NCBI RefSeq assembly: GCF_001642475.1
Contig: NW_019173945.1
Coordinates: 310,001-374,000 of the forward strand
Length of the DNA: 64,000 nucleotides
Origin: Fonsecaea monophora
Lineage: Eukaryota; Ascomycota; Eurotiomycetes; Chaetothyriales; Herpotrichiellaceae
Direction: 5' to 3'
Positions 1-12,138 of this stretch are shown here, piece after piece. The stretch's first letter is position 1, and each line of letters begins with the position of its first letter. A program made the translations under genes and the position numbers. The notes below the pieces were generated by a model. That model was not told the DNA's origin, ran no database searches, and saw only the letters and a program-made list of their open reading frames with translations.

Positions 1-2
1 CC

Positions 3-917
3 CCCGACCTGGTTAAAGATCAGTGGACGGCCTTCCACAGCTCTGCGGCGCTCTGCGGAGGCCCTCGAGCGAAAGATTTGACAAAGGATAAGCTCGAAGA
101 ATTCGTGAGATACTATGAAGACATGGACATGAAACGGACTAAACGCATTCGAGAACGCGTCGACGAGGTCGTTAAAGACCCCGAGACGGCGAACAGCCTC
201 AAGGCGTGGTACGCTAGCTGGTGCAAGCGTCCCTGCTTTCATGACGACTACCTACCTACCTTCAACCGTCCTAACGTCCGCCTTGTGGACACCCACGGCG
301 CTGGCGTAACACGACTAACCAAGAAAGGGTTTGTTGTGGGCGAGGAAGAATTCGAGGTCGACTTGATCATCTTTAGCACGGGGTTTGAGTTCGAGGCATC
401 GAACTCACCCGCCTCCCAGGCTGCGATCCCCATTACCGGGCGGAATGGGCTTTCCTTGGACGAGAAGTGGAACCGAGGCGTCGCGACGTTGCACGGCGTC
501 ATGAGCAGAGACTTCCCGAACCTATTCTGGCTTGGCCTGGTGCAGACCATGTCATCGCAAAACTACATGGTCAACTTGTCCACGCTGAGCAAACATGCCG
601 TCCAGATCATCACGGATGCGAGAAAGAAGGCCAAGGCCGTGGGTGAAGCGAAGGTCGTTGTTGAGCCCACAGACGCCGCCGAGGAGGCATGGACCGATCG
701 TGTCTCCAAGGGGGCGCTCGCCGGCGTGCTGGCCGCCGGCTGCACCCCGAGCTACTACAACCAGGAGGGCGAGTTGCAACAGATTGTCTCGGGCGAGGAA
801 CAGGCAAAGATGGCCAGGAAGGCGATGTGGATGGCAGGTCCGCTGGACTTTCTCGACTTTCTGGATTCGTGGCACCAGAAGGGTGACCTTGGGGAACTTG
901 AGATCGCCGCCTACTGA
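3..917 (+). CDS. Baeyer-Villiger monooxygenase, C-terminal part (5' end outside window)
   Basis: The frame is open from base 3 to the TGA at 915-917 with no in-frame methionine near the left edge, so the gene starts outside the window and about 304 C-terminal residues are seen. These match the C-terminal half of class B flavin monooxygenases of the Baeyer-Villiger type: the block WCKRPCFHDDYLPTFNRPNV followed by a V-D-T turn, then the S-T-G-F-E variant of the ATGFE motif, then the Met/Gln-rich stretch around N-L-F-W-L-G-L-V-Q. Such enzymes use FAD and NADPH to insert oxygen next to a ketone, giving esters or lactones. The Rossmann motifs and the FxGxxxHxxxW fingerprint would lie upstream. No intron is seen in this part. 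A TRI12-type pump follows 2 kb downstream on the same strand, consistent with a metabolic cluster. Substrate is unknown. Confidence 0.88.
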   Translation, partial: PDLVKDQWTAFHSSAALCGGPRAKDLTKDKLEEFVRYYEDMDMKRTKRIRERVDEVVKDPETANSLKAWYASWCKRPCFHDDYLPTFNRPNVRLVDTHGAGVTRLTKKGFVVGEEEFEVDLIIFSTGFEFEASNSPASQAAIPITGRNGLSLDEKWNRGVATLHGVMSRDFPNLFWLGLVQTMSSQNYMVNLSTLSKHAVQIITDARKKAKAVGEAKVVVEPTDAAEEAWTDRVSKGALAGVLAAGCTPSYYNQEGELQQIVSGEEQAKMARKAMWMAGPLDFLDFLDSWHQKGDLGELEIAAY

Positions 918-2891
918 TCACATCCTCAATGGACTCAAAACTTGCCATGGGCGCATTATTCGATCTTTTTGCTTTTTTGTAGCCCCTCCCTAGTATGATA
1001 TAATGCGACCTCCAAATGAAATGAATCTTTCGAAATTTTGACTGTCAAAGTCTCGCTATAAAGACCCATGTCGCGCGTGGCACGATACTATTGAGTCTCC
1101 TGTACTCGTCGTATCCAATACTCGAGTTATATTCATACCTAGCTGGTCACCCTCAACTTCCCATAAGCGAGGTTGGGTTGTTTTCAATATCCCAATAAAC
1201 CGGGTATTACTGAGAGGAGCCTGACAGCGGGGGTCAGAACCACCACCCTTCGATCCTCGGGCGGTATGTCATCATATTGTAAGCAAACAAGAACCGATTC
1301 GAGGGAGCGTGTATTTGCTGGGATTCCTAGCAAGTAACCGATACCCATGCCCGTACAGTCACCAATAGTGTAAAAGGTATTTTATTCTGGTTGGAAATCC
1401 GAACGCGTCAGGGGTGTTTCGGGTCACGAAAGAACGTAATAATGCCAGGTGGTGGCCCAGGAAGAGATAACAAGCAGACAAACAAGGCTCAGAACCCTGA
1501 CAGTGATCTTCAGCAAAATGTGGGAGGCCAGTCTCGGTAGCCGTTACCGAAACATACAGGTTTCAGATACGAGTAGACCGGCCGAGAACTAGAGGGTCGA
1601 AGAGAAGTCGTTTGGCGTAAACCATGCTCTGGCCGCGTCTAGCCGGTCTTGTGAGCTGTCGCAGACTCGTGAGCCATGTGGTTGTCCGAACCCATGTTCT
1701 GTGGATGTGAATGTTTCCTATTCGACGAGCCTGAGGATACAATCCGACAATCCGAACTGTGCCGAACCGAACGGGGGGTTGTATAAGGAGTTGAAATGTG
1801 GCTAGGCCAATCAAGAACATGGCACAACGCTGCTCATCTTGCCCAGACGTGTCCAGAACGCCAAAGAGCTTAGCACACGCGGATGGTTGTTATCCCATCC
1901 CAGGGACGTGTTCGTGGGCGCGCCATGACCCTACTCGTAGTTGAGAATCCAGACCTGTGGATCACGGCGTGGGGGCCAGGATCCGGTGGGAAGGAGGCAC
2001 AAGTCGGCTGTCAATAAGCACTTTTTGTTGCGCCATCGTACAAGGACTTGTTCGAAGTTGTTGAGCTATTGCGGTTTGATATACCTTGGTTATCGAGGAA
2101 GGCCGAACCATGTCTCTGGCTGTCTCGGTAATGGTATCTCACATATCCGACAGTCCGGTTTGCTCAATCCGAAGTCACCTCACAGTACAGTCTTCGCCAG
2201 GGATTGGCAGAACCACATTAAGAAAGGGCCGATCTGCAGACGCCGTTACCAAGCACTCTTCGCCGCCAGTCCGCGACACTGCGCTGAAGTCACAAGGTTA
2301 GGATATCTCGTGCAGAGAAATCTTGCAGCCACCACGTGTCTCATGGGTGGTAGAGCCGTTTCCAGCTATTGCGAGCTCGCCAAAGGGAAAAGGGGATAAC
2401 TTTGCTTGAGAGGGAGGATTGTAAGTTGAAATGACGAGGAATTCGGTTGAAATGGGTTGCACTGTTAAGAGACGACCAACGTGTACTAGTGGCTCTGCAG
2501 TGGGAAAGCAGCCAATAGAGGGTGCCCAGATACACAGTCAAGTGGGGCGATCTAAACTATATAGGCGAAACCCTCCACTTCCCCAAGTTCTTCTTTCTCT
2601 CAGTGGAAAACTTGCGGGGGCTGGGCACTGCAACCCCCGGCATCCAAACCGAAACGCGGGGAGCTGTCCCGGGGGTCTAGACGTGGGAATCTCGCATGGA
2701 TAGTTCGATTTCGACCAAGTGACCGGATTCCCGGGGTAAAGGTATTGCTAGGGGGGCGTACGCGAAACATAACATGCCTTTACTCCCTTCGAAACGTGGT
2801 CAAGATCACACTCCAACCTTCCACCACCTCCTCTACCTTCCTTCTCTATCAGTCGAATCTTGGCTTCACGTGTCTGCCGAATAGGTCCAAG
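918..2891. other. Intergenic region with GC-rich hairpin
   Basis: About 2 kb without a recognisable gene. Short open frames on both strands show no known motif. Near the downstream pump there is a GC-rich inverted repeat: CGGGGG at 2615-2620 and CCCCCG at 2634-2639, followed by a further TCCCGGGGG run near 2668. It sits about 255 nt upstream of the pump start codon and could be a regulator-binding site. This is inference from position only. Confidence 0.4.
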
Positions 2892-5504
2892 ATGGATTCT
2901 ACCGACGAAAAGAAGGACTCCGCCGAGCTCAGGCATTTCGAGGTCAAGCCCGAGGCTGTGGTCTCCGGTGGGACAGAAGTCACTGGTGCAGAAAATGGAA
3001 TCCCAGAGAAAATGAACTTCCGTGTCATGATGGCTCTTGTCGTAAGGAACTACCTGCTTGATTTCATTGGTCGACGGAAGGCTGATCTGGAGTCGCCTAG
3101 GCTCTTGCTCTCAACTATGAAGCCAGTCTCTTGTCCTTCATCCTGCCATCAGCGGTCCTGTTAACCATCAATAATGCAATTGGACCGTCGTCCAGCATCG
3201 GCTGGGCGGCCACATCGTGGACATTGGTATCTGGTGCCCTCGTGGGGATGAACGGCCGCTTATCCGACATTTTTGGCCGTCGAAAGATTCTCATCATCGG
3301 AAACGTCTTTGGTGTAGTTGGTAAGTCCCCGGGGATGGCGATATGCAGTTTGCTCGCACCACATGCTAACATGTCCCGAAGGAACCATCGTTGGCAGCAG
3401 GGCAAACCTAGTAGGACAATTGATCGCTGCCATGACTTTGCTGGTAGGGAAAACCCCCCTTCCGGACAACCTCAGATGACACAACAGTGCTAATGACTGT
3501 ATAGGGCGTCGCTGCATCAGGACAGCAACTCTCCTACTCGGCCGCTTTCGACATCGTTCCAAGGAAGCATCGAGGAACAGCTCTGGCATTCATGAATCTG
3601 TTTTCGCTACCAAGTTCAGCCTTTGGCGCCATCATTGGTATGTACAACCTCGATACTTGTGACCTTTTCAAAATGCATCTTCCTGACTGTTTCTGCATTT
3701 CAGCCTTCACAATTGTCGAGAACTGCGGCTGGCGTTACACCTTCTACATCGGAATCCTAGCCAATGGGCTCTCCCTCGTCTTTACTGTCATCTTCTACCA
3801 CCCGCCTGGATTCGTTGGACTCCACCCCGACGGCAAGACCATCAGACAGCAGTTGAGGGAGCTGGACTACGTCGGTCTCTTTCTCTTCACTGGTGGCCTG
3901 ACGGTTCTGTTGGTCGGCATTGGCTTCGGAGGGAATCCTTATCCTTGGACGAGTGCGACCGTGCTCGCCCCCCTGATAATAGGAGGTAAGTTTCTCCTGT
4001 CAAGCCTCGGGCTTTCCTTTGAGGCATAGTATTAACCTTGGTGGACAGCCGTCACCCTCATCGTCGCCTTCCCATTGTGGCAAGTGTACGGACCCGGCAC
4101 CGAGAAACTGTGTCCACCACATTTGATCAAGAGATGGAGACGGTTTACTCTGCCGCTTATCATCAACTTTACCGCTGGGTTTACGGTATGTATTGTCGTT
4201 CAACGTCCCATGAGTTTGTCAACTGACAGCGACACAGCTGTACTCTATGCAAGTATACTGGCCGCAGAGTAAGTATAGATATTGCCCCTGTATCGCACAC
4301 AAGACACTGACGACGGAGCAGTGGTTCAATTTTTATTCACGACCGAACAACCACGAGTCGGCTGGTTGAGTTTCATCAACAATGGTGCGGGAGTGTGTAA
4401 GTTGTGTCTTTCTTTTTACCCCGTCGATTATGCTACTCATTGGACTGACGGGCTGACTCGGATGTGAAAAGTCGCCATCACTTGGTCCGGTGCCCTCTTT
4501 GGTCTTCTCAAGCACACCAGATTCCAATACATCTTCGTGGTCTTTGCTCAAGCGGCTTTCACGGCCTCCATGGCATCCATCACCCAATGGACTCTTGCCC
4601 GTGCCGTCGTTCTCTGCATTTTCACTGCCCAATTCACGTGCGCGGCCAACATCATCGGGTGTCTGTTCCTTCAGTTCGGTGCCGGTGACGAGAACTTGGG
4701 AGTCGCTGTCGGGTAAGTTTTCACATCTTAGATATATTATAGTCGGGAACTGCGTTTTGTCCCTAACCTTTTGTCGTTCGCAGGTTGCGAAACTCCATTT
4801 CAGCCGCCGGTGGGGGTATCGCCCTCGCCATCTTTGGCAGCATCCTCAATAACAAAGTCAGTTCGAATATGGTGCCTACTCTCGCCGGCGCCGTGACCGA
4901 AGCTGGTCTTCCGGCCACTTCGGTCGAATCCTTTATCAGTAAGAAAAAAAGCGTCCTTCCCCCAGCGCTCTCAAACGTCATCCCAGGCCCAATCAAAGCT
5001 AATACTTGTTTTCTTTTTCAACAGCGGCATTCCTCTCCGGAAAACCAGACCTTCTCCTGGCAGTTCCGGGCGTCGATGCGGAGGTCCTCGGCGCAGCCAC
5101 GATTGCGTCGCGAGACGTGTACGGCAGTGCGTTTAGGATGATCTTCCTGGTCACGTTGGCCTTTGGATGTGAGAGACTCTCCGAAATCCCCCATGGCCAT
5201 CAGCGGAGTGACCAACTAACCTGCTCCGCAGCTGTTGCATGCATCGTCAGTCTCTTCGTCCCCAGTGTCGACAAGTTCTTGACCCTGTAAGTGATCCTCT
5301 CGCGAATCTCCTCTCAGAGAGACGACTTTTGTGTGCGTTATTTGTGTATATGACCATCATACTAATAACTGTCCCACTAGCCAAACCGCCGTCCAACTCG
5401 ACAAGCCACATGTCATCGCCCACGGCGAGGGTGAAGCCAAGGTCCTCAGAATCCACACCCCGGACAGCGATGAGGAGAGCCGCAAGGACGACAGCGCTGT
5501 CTGA
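2892..5504 (+). CDS. TRI12-type MFS efflux transporter (13 exons)
   Basis: Predicted exons are 2892-3041, 3101-3320, 3382-3443, 3505-3637, 3704-3985, 4049-4185, 4238-4268, 4322-4396, 4472-4712, 4784-4938, 5025-5168, 5232-5286 and 5381-5504; together 1809 nt, coding 602 residues. The length and sequence fit the fungal trichothecene/siderophore efflux pump family (TRI12, DHA2-like, 14 membrane segments). Visible marks are the loop G-R-L-S-D-I-F-G-R-R-K after the second helix, the S-G-Q-Q-L-S-Y-S-A-A-F-D segment, and N-C-G-W-R-Y-T-F-Y-I in the middle. The N-terminus (about 40 residues, acidic) and C-terminus (Asp/Glu/Lys-rich) are cytosolic. It exports small hydrophobic compounds or takes up ferric siderophores at the plasma membrane. 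Its closeness to a Baeyer-Villiger enzyme suggests export of an oxidised product, which is inference. All 12 introns are short with standard borders. Confidence 0.9.
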
Positions 5505-6458
5505 GTCGGTCCCCTGACCCCCAGCTTTCTACACGACGGCACGGCGAGACAGGGCAGAAATGGGGACTGTGAGGGAAACATAGCTAGTGTGGTAGCGACA
5601 ACAGCGGTCCACCTCCCGTCCTAGTCCCCGGGTAAAAGTCTTCTTCTGCCTTGGTACTGCTAGTTCTAGTTCTACCAAAAAAATTCCAACTTGGAGAGAT
5701 AAGCGAGCTATCGAGTCTACACATCTTCATACTGGGGACGAGATACCTTAACCATTGTACGGTTTTGGTAAATGTTAAGTCTTGTCGTTTGACATGTAGA
5801 CCTGCCGAAGTGAGTGCTAACCTAATGCTCTCTGTCTGAGTGGTGGTGAGATGTACCTACCATACTCGTGGTCTCCTCCCCTCGTAGCCGCAGCCTCGTC
5901 ACGTGTCTCCATCCATCGACCCCCTTTTCCATGTACCAAGTAATACGGGACATCGACTTCCATCTACGGCGGATAGGATAGGTAGGGTCATCAGTCAGCA
6001 CAACGCGTTTCAACAAGGCCGAGTAGCACATCCGCGGCTAATTAAATGGACGACCATATACCGGAATGGATCTCTACTTGGAAGGCAAGGACGACATAAT
6101 ACCACTCACTCATGTACAAACAAGTATCTGGACTACCTCCATCCCATCCCTGTGAGAACTTCCCAAGATCCCCGCGTATTGTGATACATTGGCACGCCAG
6201 CCAGTCGTTCACTGGAGTGAGCCAAGCTGCGACAATGGTTGTGGGGAGATATCCAACCCTTTGGCAGTAGTCACCGACTAGGCACTTGCACTTGCATACG
6301 AAAGGACTGATCAGGCCTTGCATAGGTTTCTCTATTCCAAGCCGTCCGTTCCAAGCTGCGATCCGGTCCACTCTGCACTATGCAACATTCAAGGTAACAA
6401 TCGCTGTATCATCAGGATCATGCCGCACCATTGAACAGAAACACCCATCTCGAGGGCG
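5505..6458. other. Intergenic region between convergent genes
   Basis: Holds the 3' untranslated regions of the TRI12-type pump (left) and SEY1 (right), which converge here. I see no further gene or clear element. Confidence 0.5.
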
Positions 6459-9226
6459 CTAAATATCATCAACATCCTCGTCATCAGCCCCGTCTGTCTT
6501 GACCTTCCCTGCTCTAGTCGAGTCCAAATTTCTCATTTCGTATTCATCTCGGCCGGTTGACATCGCTACAGCATTTCTCGCCGTGGGATTCTCCTCCAAG
6601 AATTCTCGAAGACGCTTCTTGCCCTCTTCCAGAGCCTGTTGGGACGCCGCGTTCGCCATCTTAAACATCGGGCCCCAGAGATTCAAAGTGTAGGTGACGT
6701 AAGCGGCGATGGCGAGAATGATAAGGAACATGAAGTAAACAGGATTGCGAAGGACTGCGACTATGTTAGTATCACATTTTAGACCAATAATATCAAACTT
6801 ACCTGCAACGATCTCGTTCCACCCTAGTGCCAGCAAGAGACCGTAGAAGTAAAGCGGTACTTGTGTCATGCCACCAATCGCACTACGTTTGGCTTCCACA
6901 TACACCCCATCTGCGGCCTTCTTGAACCTAACAGTCAAGTCTTGCCGCTTGGCTTCATTAAGAATCGTCGTCTCCTCCTCCAGACTCTTGCCCTCTTCCT
7001 CGTCAACTCCTCCGATGGGGGTCAGGTCTTCCTCGTCGGCGGGTGTGGCAGCTGCAGGAGTAGGACCGATCCATCCGTCGAGAGGTGGTGGTGCCCCGGT
7101 CTCGGAATGCCGGAAGCGAGCGAGCAGAGGAATTAGGGTGAGGGTGCTTTCTCGAGCTCGTGTATAAATGCCCTCGATGTCGTCGGTTGGTCGCCAAATC
7201 CGTGGAACGCCCGCCTCATCGTAACGGAATTTGTCCTCGAAGTTCTCTCGGAGCTTCAGTAAGAGATTACCTTCCATCATTTCTTCGTCAATCTTGGAAC
7301 GTAGTACGGCCCAGGACTTCCTCCTCAGGCGCCAGATGCCAACTTCAACTTCTTCGGCGCTGGCGTCGAAGGAAGCCGCCCGGTCAGCGAAGCGCTTCTC
7401 AGCATCCTTCACGGTCGCGACGAACAAAGACCAGATCCGGTCCCAAATGCCCTTCTCCAGAGGACGATCACCCTGCTCAGGCGCACCAGAACCACCTCGG
7501 CCAGATCCAAGAGCATTGAACTCCAGTCCGACGCTGTCGTTGAGTTTGCTTCTGACCCATCTTTCAACCCTTGTTGCGAGTCGGCGCATCTCGTCCCGTC
7601 GTAACTGACCCGAGATCTTATCGAGTTCTTTCTGGTACAGCCCCATTTGTTGTCGATAGTCAGACCAAGGCAACCCTTCGATCGCGACCTCTTTTCCCAC
7701 GGACGCGAATTTGTCGAGCGCGATCTTCTTCTGTTCTTTCACAATTTCAGCGAAATCGTAGGATGCCCCTTTCTTCTGCCCGGCCTTGACAGCTCCACTA
7801 ACGGCATCCGAGAACTCTTGGACCCCCTCTTTGTGTGCGGCGGAAAGTTGCCCAGCGAACAGCACCTTGAGTCTAGTATCAATCTTGCTTTCGAGCTCTG
7901 TCCGTTTTCTTTGATAGACACCCTTGTGGTACCTGCTCGCCTCAGTTTCGAAGTTCTTGATGGCGGTAGCCCGGGATTCTCTCATAGCAGCACCCAGTCC
8001 AGAAATTGGCTCGGCGTTACCCGTTCTTGCTGCGTCAGCTTGTTGTGTCTCGAGTGGTGTGATCGCCTCGTCAAAAGCGACGATGACTTCTCTCATAATC
8101 TCGTCGCATCTGAATTGAGCCAGGAGTTCTTGTTGGGTCGGAAGATCCAGATCCTTGTTGTTCACAATCTGGTCCCAGATACCTTCTGCGTAGTGGGAAA
8201 AGCCGTCCGCAGGTATTCGTCGGTGATATTCAGGAAGGAAGATACCACCATCAAGTTCGCCCAGCAATGCATCTCTCCGGCGATCGCGATGACCATCTCG
8301 GAACCGCGTTGCCATCTTTGCAACCTCGGCTTTAAACTGTTCTGGCTGATATAGCTTGTGTGGGAGGGCAGTAAAAGCAAAGTCGAAGTAGTCGTCGATG
8401 CTGCTCTTCTCCAACCCCGGAGGCTTTGACAGACTGGTCCATATTCTCCCCATGTCCTGCATCAACGTATTTCGCAAATTCTGCAGTGGCGTCGTCCCAA
8501 GGAAGTCTCGAATGACAAAATATAGCAAGCTCCGCGAGGTGGACTTTCTATCCTTCAGAAACAGTTGGAGGTTGACTTCAAAGACCGTCTTCAACAGACC
8601 CATATTGGCGCCCTGGTACAACCCAACCTGATGCTCCCAGATGTTGACCATCAGAACTTCGCTGGTCGCCAGCGCAAATAACGAACTCTTGCGTTCAAAA
8701 TCCTGATCTTCGCCGCGTTCCCGACCGTCTGTACCTTCAACGTCCATGACCAGGATGTTGTCTGCCATTTCCGTCGCTGAAGATTTGTTTTTCGCCAGCC
8801 ATATTCCTCTAGTAGTTTGGCGTCGTTCTGTCTCGGACATGACGGAGAAATCGGTCTGGAAGAGGGCATTTAGGAGGGTTGACTTGCCAGTCGACTGCGA
8901 GCCGAAGACGGAGATGAGATGGTAGTTGAACCCGGCATGGGAGACTCCAGTGTGACTGAGATACTTGGCCAGATCAGAGCTGCGACAAGGTCAGTAAGAC
9001 CGGATGTGCTCGAGTCATACTAGGGGTCATACTTGAACTGCTTATCCTCATCGACAACCTGGACACCATGTTCAAAGTCCGCGGTCCCGTTCTGGCCTGC
9101 AGACGCGAAATGCCCATTCACCGACATCTTTTCTGGGGCAGTGTTTGCTCGGTTGATCTGGAGAGGTCTGTCGCGAGTCGCTGAGGAGACGGGGGACTGC
9201 GGCGGCGAGAGAGTTGAATGCGCCAT
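6459..9226 (-). CDS. SEY1: Sey1/RHD3 family ER-fusion GTPase
   Basis: Exons on the minus strand are 9226-9033, 8979-6803 and 6754-6459 (2667 nt, 888 residues). The protein is the fungal atlastin counterpart, an ER-membrane dynamin-like GTPase that drives homotypic fusion of ER tubules. Visible features are the P-loop G-S-Q-S-T-G-K-S-T spanning the start of exon 2, the switch region R-R-Q-T-T-R-G-I-W, the G3 motif D-V-E-G-T-D-G, the G4-like R-D-F-L-G, a long helical middle, and two C-terminal membrane segments around V-Y-F-M-F-L-I-I-L-A-I-A-A-Y followed by an amphipathic tail. The start gives a 60-residue polar N-terminus, as in relatives. The second intron is only 48 nt, a multiple of three without a stop. 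It is housekeeping and unrelated to the metabolic neighbours. Confidence 0.95.
6755..6802 (-). other. 48-nt stop-free intron of SEY1
   Basis: Donor GTAAGT at the high-coordinate end, branch-like CTAAC, and two possible acceptors (ATAG and, six bases on, CGCAG). Using the second joins N-E-I-V-A directly to V-L-R-N-P, which matches the conserved family sequence as I remember it. The first adds two residues. Because the length is 3n and no stop lies inside, retention would insert 16 residues at the edge of the membrane domain. Confidence 0.75.
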
Positions 9227-10269
9227 GACGGTGATGGCGGTCGGATGATATATCCCTGCAAGAAAAGCCTTGGTATGTGCTAAAGGGACATGGAAAAGAA
9301 TAACTGGTCATCACCTGAACAGCCACCTGCCAGGGGATGTGGACAGATGGTGTGCGGCCTGGGGATGCGGTCATGAAACAATTGGCCAGATGATGTGAGA
9401 AAGTGTCCCAAGACTCCCACCCAACCTTGGACCCCAGTGGTGCCAGTGACCCTTGAGGCCCGGACCGGCTCACCTGCTCTAAAGGAGTCGAAGTCTGTTA
9501 GTGGCGGAGGGCCTTTAAATGATGATCCGTTCCGGGCATGCTAAGGGTCACTGGTCTCCACCAGCCTCCTCAACATCAAACGTTCTGCAGGCTTCAGCCT
9601 TGTCAACGCCGCTTACCAGATTACTCGGTCCAACGACCGTCTGGCTCTTTCACAAGGAGAGACAAACAGTAAACCGAAGTGCTAGATATGCCCTGTTCTC
9701 TTGCCTACCACCTTGTGCCTCAAATCGTGGCTTGGAAGTTCGCCCCAGCAGACAGGATCTGATGTGCTTTGGAGACATTGCTGTAGCCTGGAGAGACTGT
9801 TGCTGACTGCTTTCACGGCCTATCAACCTGTCAAAGAGTTAGGAACTTCAGGAGGCTGGTTCAAAGTACTGGTCAAAGACGTCAAGACTCTGTTGGAACA
9901 TAGGGTATATTGTTGTCGTTTGGAGCGAACCACTTGTTTGCTGGATAAATGTGCGAGGCTGAGATCCATGACTAGAAAGACTTGGGTCTCATCGCCAGCG
10001 CAGCAGGCACAGTACAACATGATTTCTTGCGCCGAGACGAACAATTATCTGAGCCAAGGAGAAAAACATCAGCACTTCGATAGTTCTCCTTTACCAACTG
10101 CGCCCTATCAAGATTTTGGTCTGCTTCTCCATCAACCACCACAAACGACTGTTGTCAAACGGTCTTGACCACAACAGTTCAACCTCCTTTCAACGAGACA
10201 TATTGCTCAGAGGACAGGTTGGGTCTCTTCTCTTTTTCTTTCTCTTGCCAGAACAACCCCTTTGAAACC
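9227..10269. other. Intergenic region between divergent genes
   Basis: Promoter space shared by SEY1 (leftward) and the small Cys/His protein (rightward). Short open frames on both strands lack recognisable motifs. Confidence 0.4.
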
Positions 10270-10932
10270 ATGCCTCGGAACAGGAAGAAGAACTACCGCA
10301 GCAAAGCTGCACCCCAAGACCCGGCAGAAACCGCCCGTCCCCCAAAGACTGTTGCTTGTCCTCGCTGCAACAAGGCTATCATTGTCCCCAAGGCTTGCAA
10401 GCACGGCAAGAAACTCATCAACTGCCAGGGAACTGGTTGCGGCACAGCCCATCTCGTCGAACATGATGCGAGTTGTCAGCCGCTTAATCCACCCAGACCT
10501 GCGAATCCGTCCCTAGGGCAACCAAGATCAAGCCATGAGACAGCCACAGCACCGACTTTACCTCTGGTGACGCTAGCTATGCCTGATGTATCACCGGCAC
10601 ACAGCGCCTGGATCCTCGGGCCACCAAAATCACAAGTCGCCCGTCTGTCCAAGACCTTTCCGTCTAATCATCTTATAGCAATGCAAGAACTGTCAGAACA
10701 GCTCAGGGCAGTCAAAGAATGCCGCAACAAACAGCCGAGATATGTCCAGGGGATTCCGATAGATGAGTGGTTGGAAAGACTGGAAAAAGAGAGTGCCGCA
10801 GAGGTCGAACAGTGGACTAAGAAGTTCAAGGATTTGGTGGAAGGAAAGGAGACCGCCGAAGGGATCGGATATGACGATGATGACAGTGACGACGAGGGCG
10901 ACGGGTGCCTAACACCGACAGAGGACGAGTGA
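10270..10932 (+). CDS. Small Cys/His-rich hypothetical protein with acidic tail
   Basis: A 220-residue single-exon protein. I do not recognise a named family. The start at 10270 is chosen because the protein then opens with a basic stretch (M-P-R-N-R-K-K-N-Y-R) and the preceding codons look like untranslated leader. Residues about 30-65 hold a possible zinc site: C-P-R-C, then C-K-H-G, C-x4-C and a distal H-x3-H...C. The middle is Pro/Ser-rich, residues about 135-190 look helical and charged, and the end is a strongly acidic run of Asp/Glu. A C-terminal T-P-T-E-D-E completes it. This pattern fits a nucleic-acid or protein-binding factor, but function is not established. SEY1 diverges from it about 1 kb away. 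Confidence 0.6.
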   Translation: MPRNRKKNYRSKAAPQDPAETARPPKTVACPRCNKAIIVPKACKHGKKLINCQGTGCGTAHLVEHDASCQPLNPPRPANPSLGQPRSSHETATAPTLPLVTLAMPDVSPAHSAWILGPPKSQVARLSKTFPSNHLIAMQELSEQLRAVKECRNKQPRYVQGIPIDEWLERLEKESAAEVEQWTKKFKDLVEGKETAEGIGYDDDDSDDEGDGCLTPTEDE

Positions 10933-11370
10933 TGGCAATGTCGATTGCCAGAAAGTACAAGCACAACGGTGCCCATGGTGGCAGTGAGACATATCACAAG
11001 GTCACTAAGCGGCCACCATCTCAACTCCTTCTTTGAACAAGTGTCGCGCAGGCGTACGGGGCTGTGTTTTTCTCATTGGGGTGCATTGTGAATGGGAGAG
11101 ACTTGTGTCAAGAAGGCACGTCACGTTATAGCAACCACTAACAATTGGCGAGCGGGTAACCTGTTCTGGCATTTCATGAGACCTTGCCTGGCCATCATGG
11201 CCAATTGTTACATATGTACAATAATTTCCCTTCTGTCGACGCCTTTCTCCCTTCCAAGTTTTGTTATTCTCCTCTATCTTGCAGCCATGCTCGAGATCTC
11301 AACCAGGTTATCTGAGCACCCTGTTGAGTGTGAGAATCCCTTGATTCACAACAATCATAGAGTCAACGGT
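10933..11370. other. Intergenic region between convergent genes
   Basis: 3' flanks of the Cys/His protein and the complex I subunit gene. I see nothing else in it. Confidence 0.4.
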
Positions 11371-12138
11371 TTATTGTGGTTGAGCAGCGTCCTTCTTTCT
11401 AACCCCGACATCCTTCTCCCACGGCATGACAACCTGTGGAGTGTCTGCAAAAAGCTGCTTATCCCGGAGATGGATCGGCGTCTGTCCCTTTGGTGTATCG
11501 GGAATAGTCTTCTCCAAGCCCTGCATCACCAATTAGTCTCATAGTTCCAGGCATCTGAGCAAACTGCAGGGCGGGCAGCGCAGGGTCACTCACGATTTTC
11601 TGGAAAACACATCTGTTGAGCACACGCTCTGGCCGTCGACATTGCCACAGTTGGTGGTTATTGTTCTCCAGACAGTTCCAGTGTGCTCGAAACTCCTCCA
11701 AGCAATTCTTGTTGATATCGGACAATCTGCAGCAATCCCAGGCAGGATCAGTACTTTGCAATTTCAACCAAGTCTTACATTTATCCGTGCTTGATTCCAA
11801 GTCTCTTGATCCAGTTCAATGGGGAAAGACTGACACGCTCGCTGCACATCTCGTGACTTTCCTCCCTTCCCGCATACAATCCAACTCTCCTCGACCGTAT
11901 GCCTCTGTTTTGCACTGCATGTAGTCATCGTTGTAAGGCCGACATCTCGCCCCAATGAAGAAAGACGCGCTCAAGAGGGGGGCTGAACTGGCTCCGATTT
12001 CCTCGACTTTAGGGATGTGGTCGGGCATAGGCGTGGTGTCAATCAGCACATCGGTGCTGAATCTGCAAACAAAGGGTCAGTCATGCGTGCACTCCAAAGG
12101 ACTCAAAAGATCATGTACCTTGCTTCTCGTTTCGCCAT
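11371..12138 (-). CDS. NDUFA8: NADH:ubiquinone oxidoreductase 20.8 kDa subunit (NDUFA8 type, CHCH protein)
   Basis: Exons on the minus strand are 12138-12119, 12062-11835, 11726-11594 and 11520-11371 (531 nt, 176 residues). The first coding exon is only 20 nt. The protein is an accessory subunit of mitochondrial respiratory complex I, located in the intermembrane space. Visible are the family block E-I-G-A-S-S-A-P-L-L-S-A-S-F-F-I-G, then twin Cys patterns typical of double CHCH domains (C-R-P-Y-N-D-D-Y-M-Q-C, C-M-R-E-G-R-K-V-T-R-C, then C-L-E-E-F-R-A-H-W-N-C and C-R-R-P-E-R-V-L-N-R-C), which form disulphides after Mia40-dependent import. The C-terminal exon reads T-P-I-H-L-R-D-K-Q-L-F, as in homologues. 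Length agrees with the family. Confidence 0.93.
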
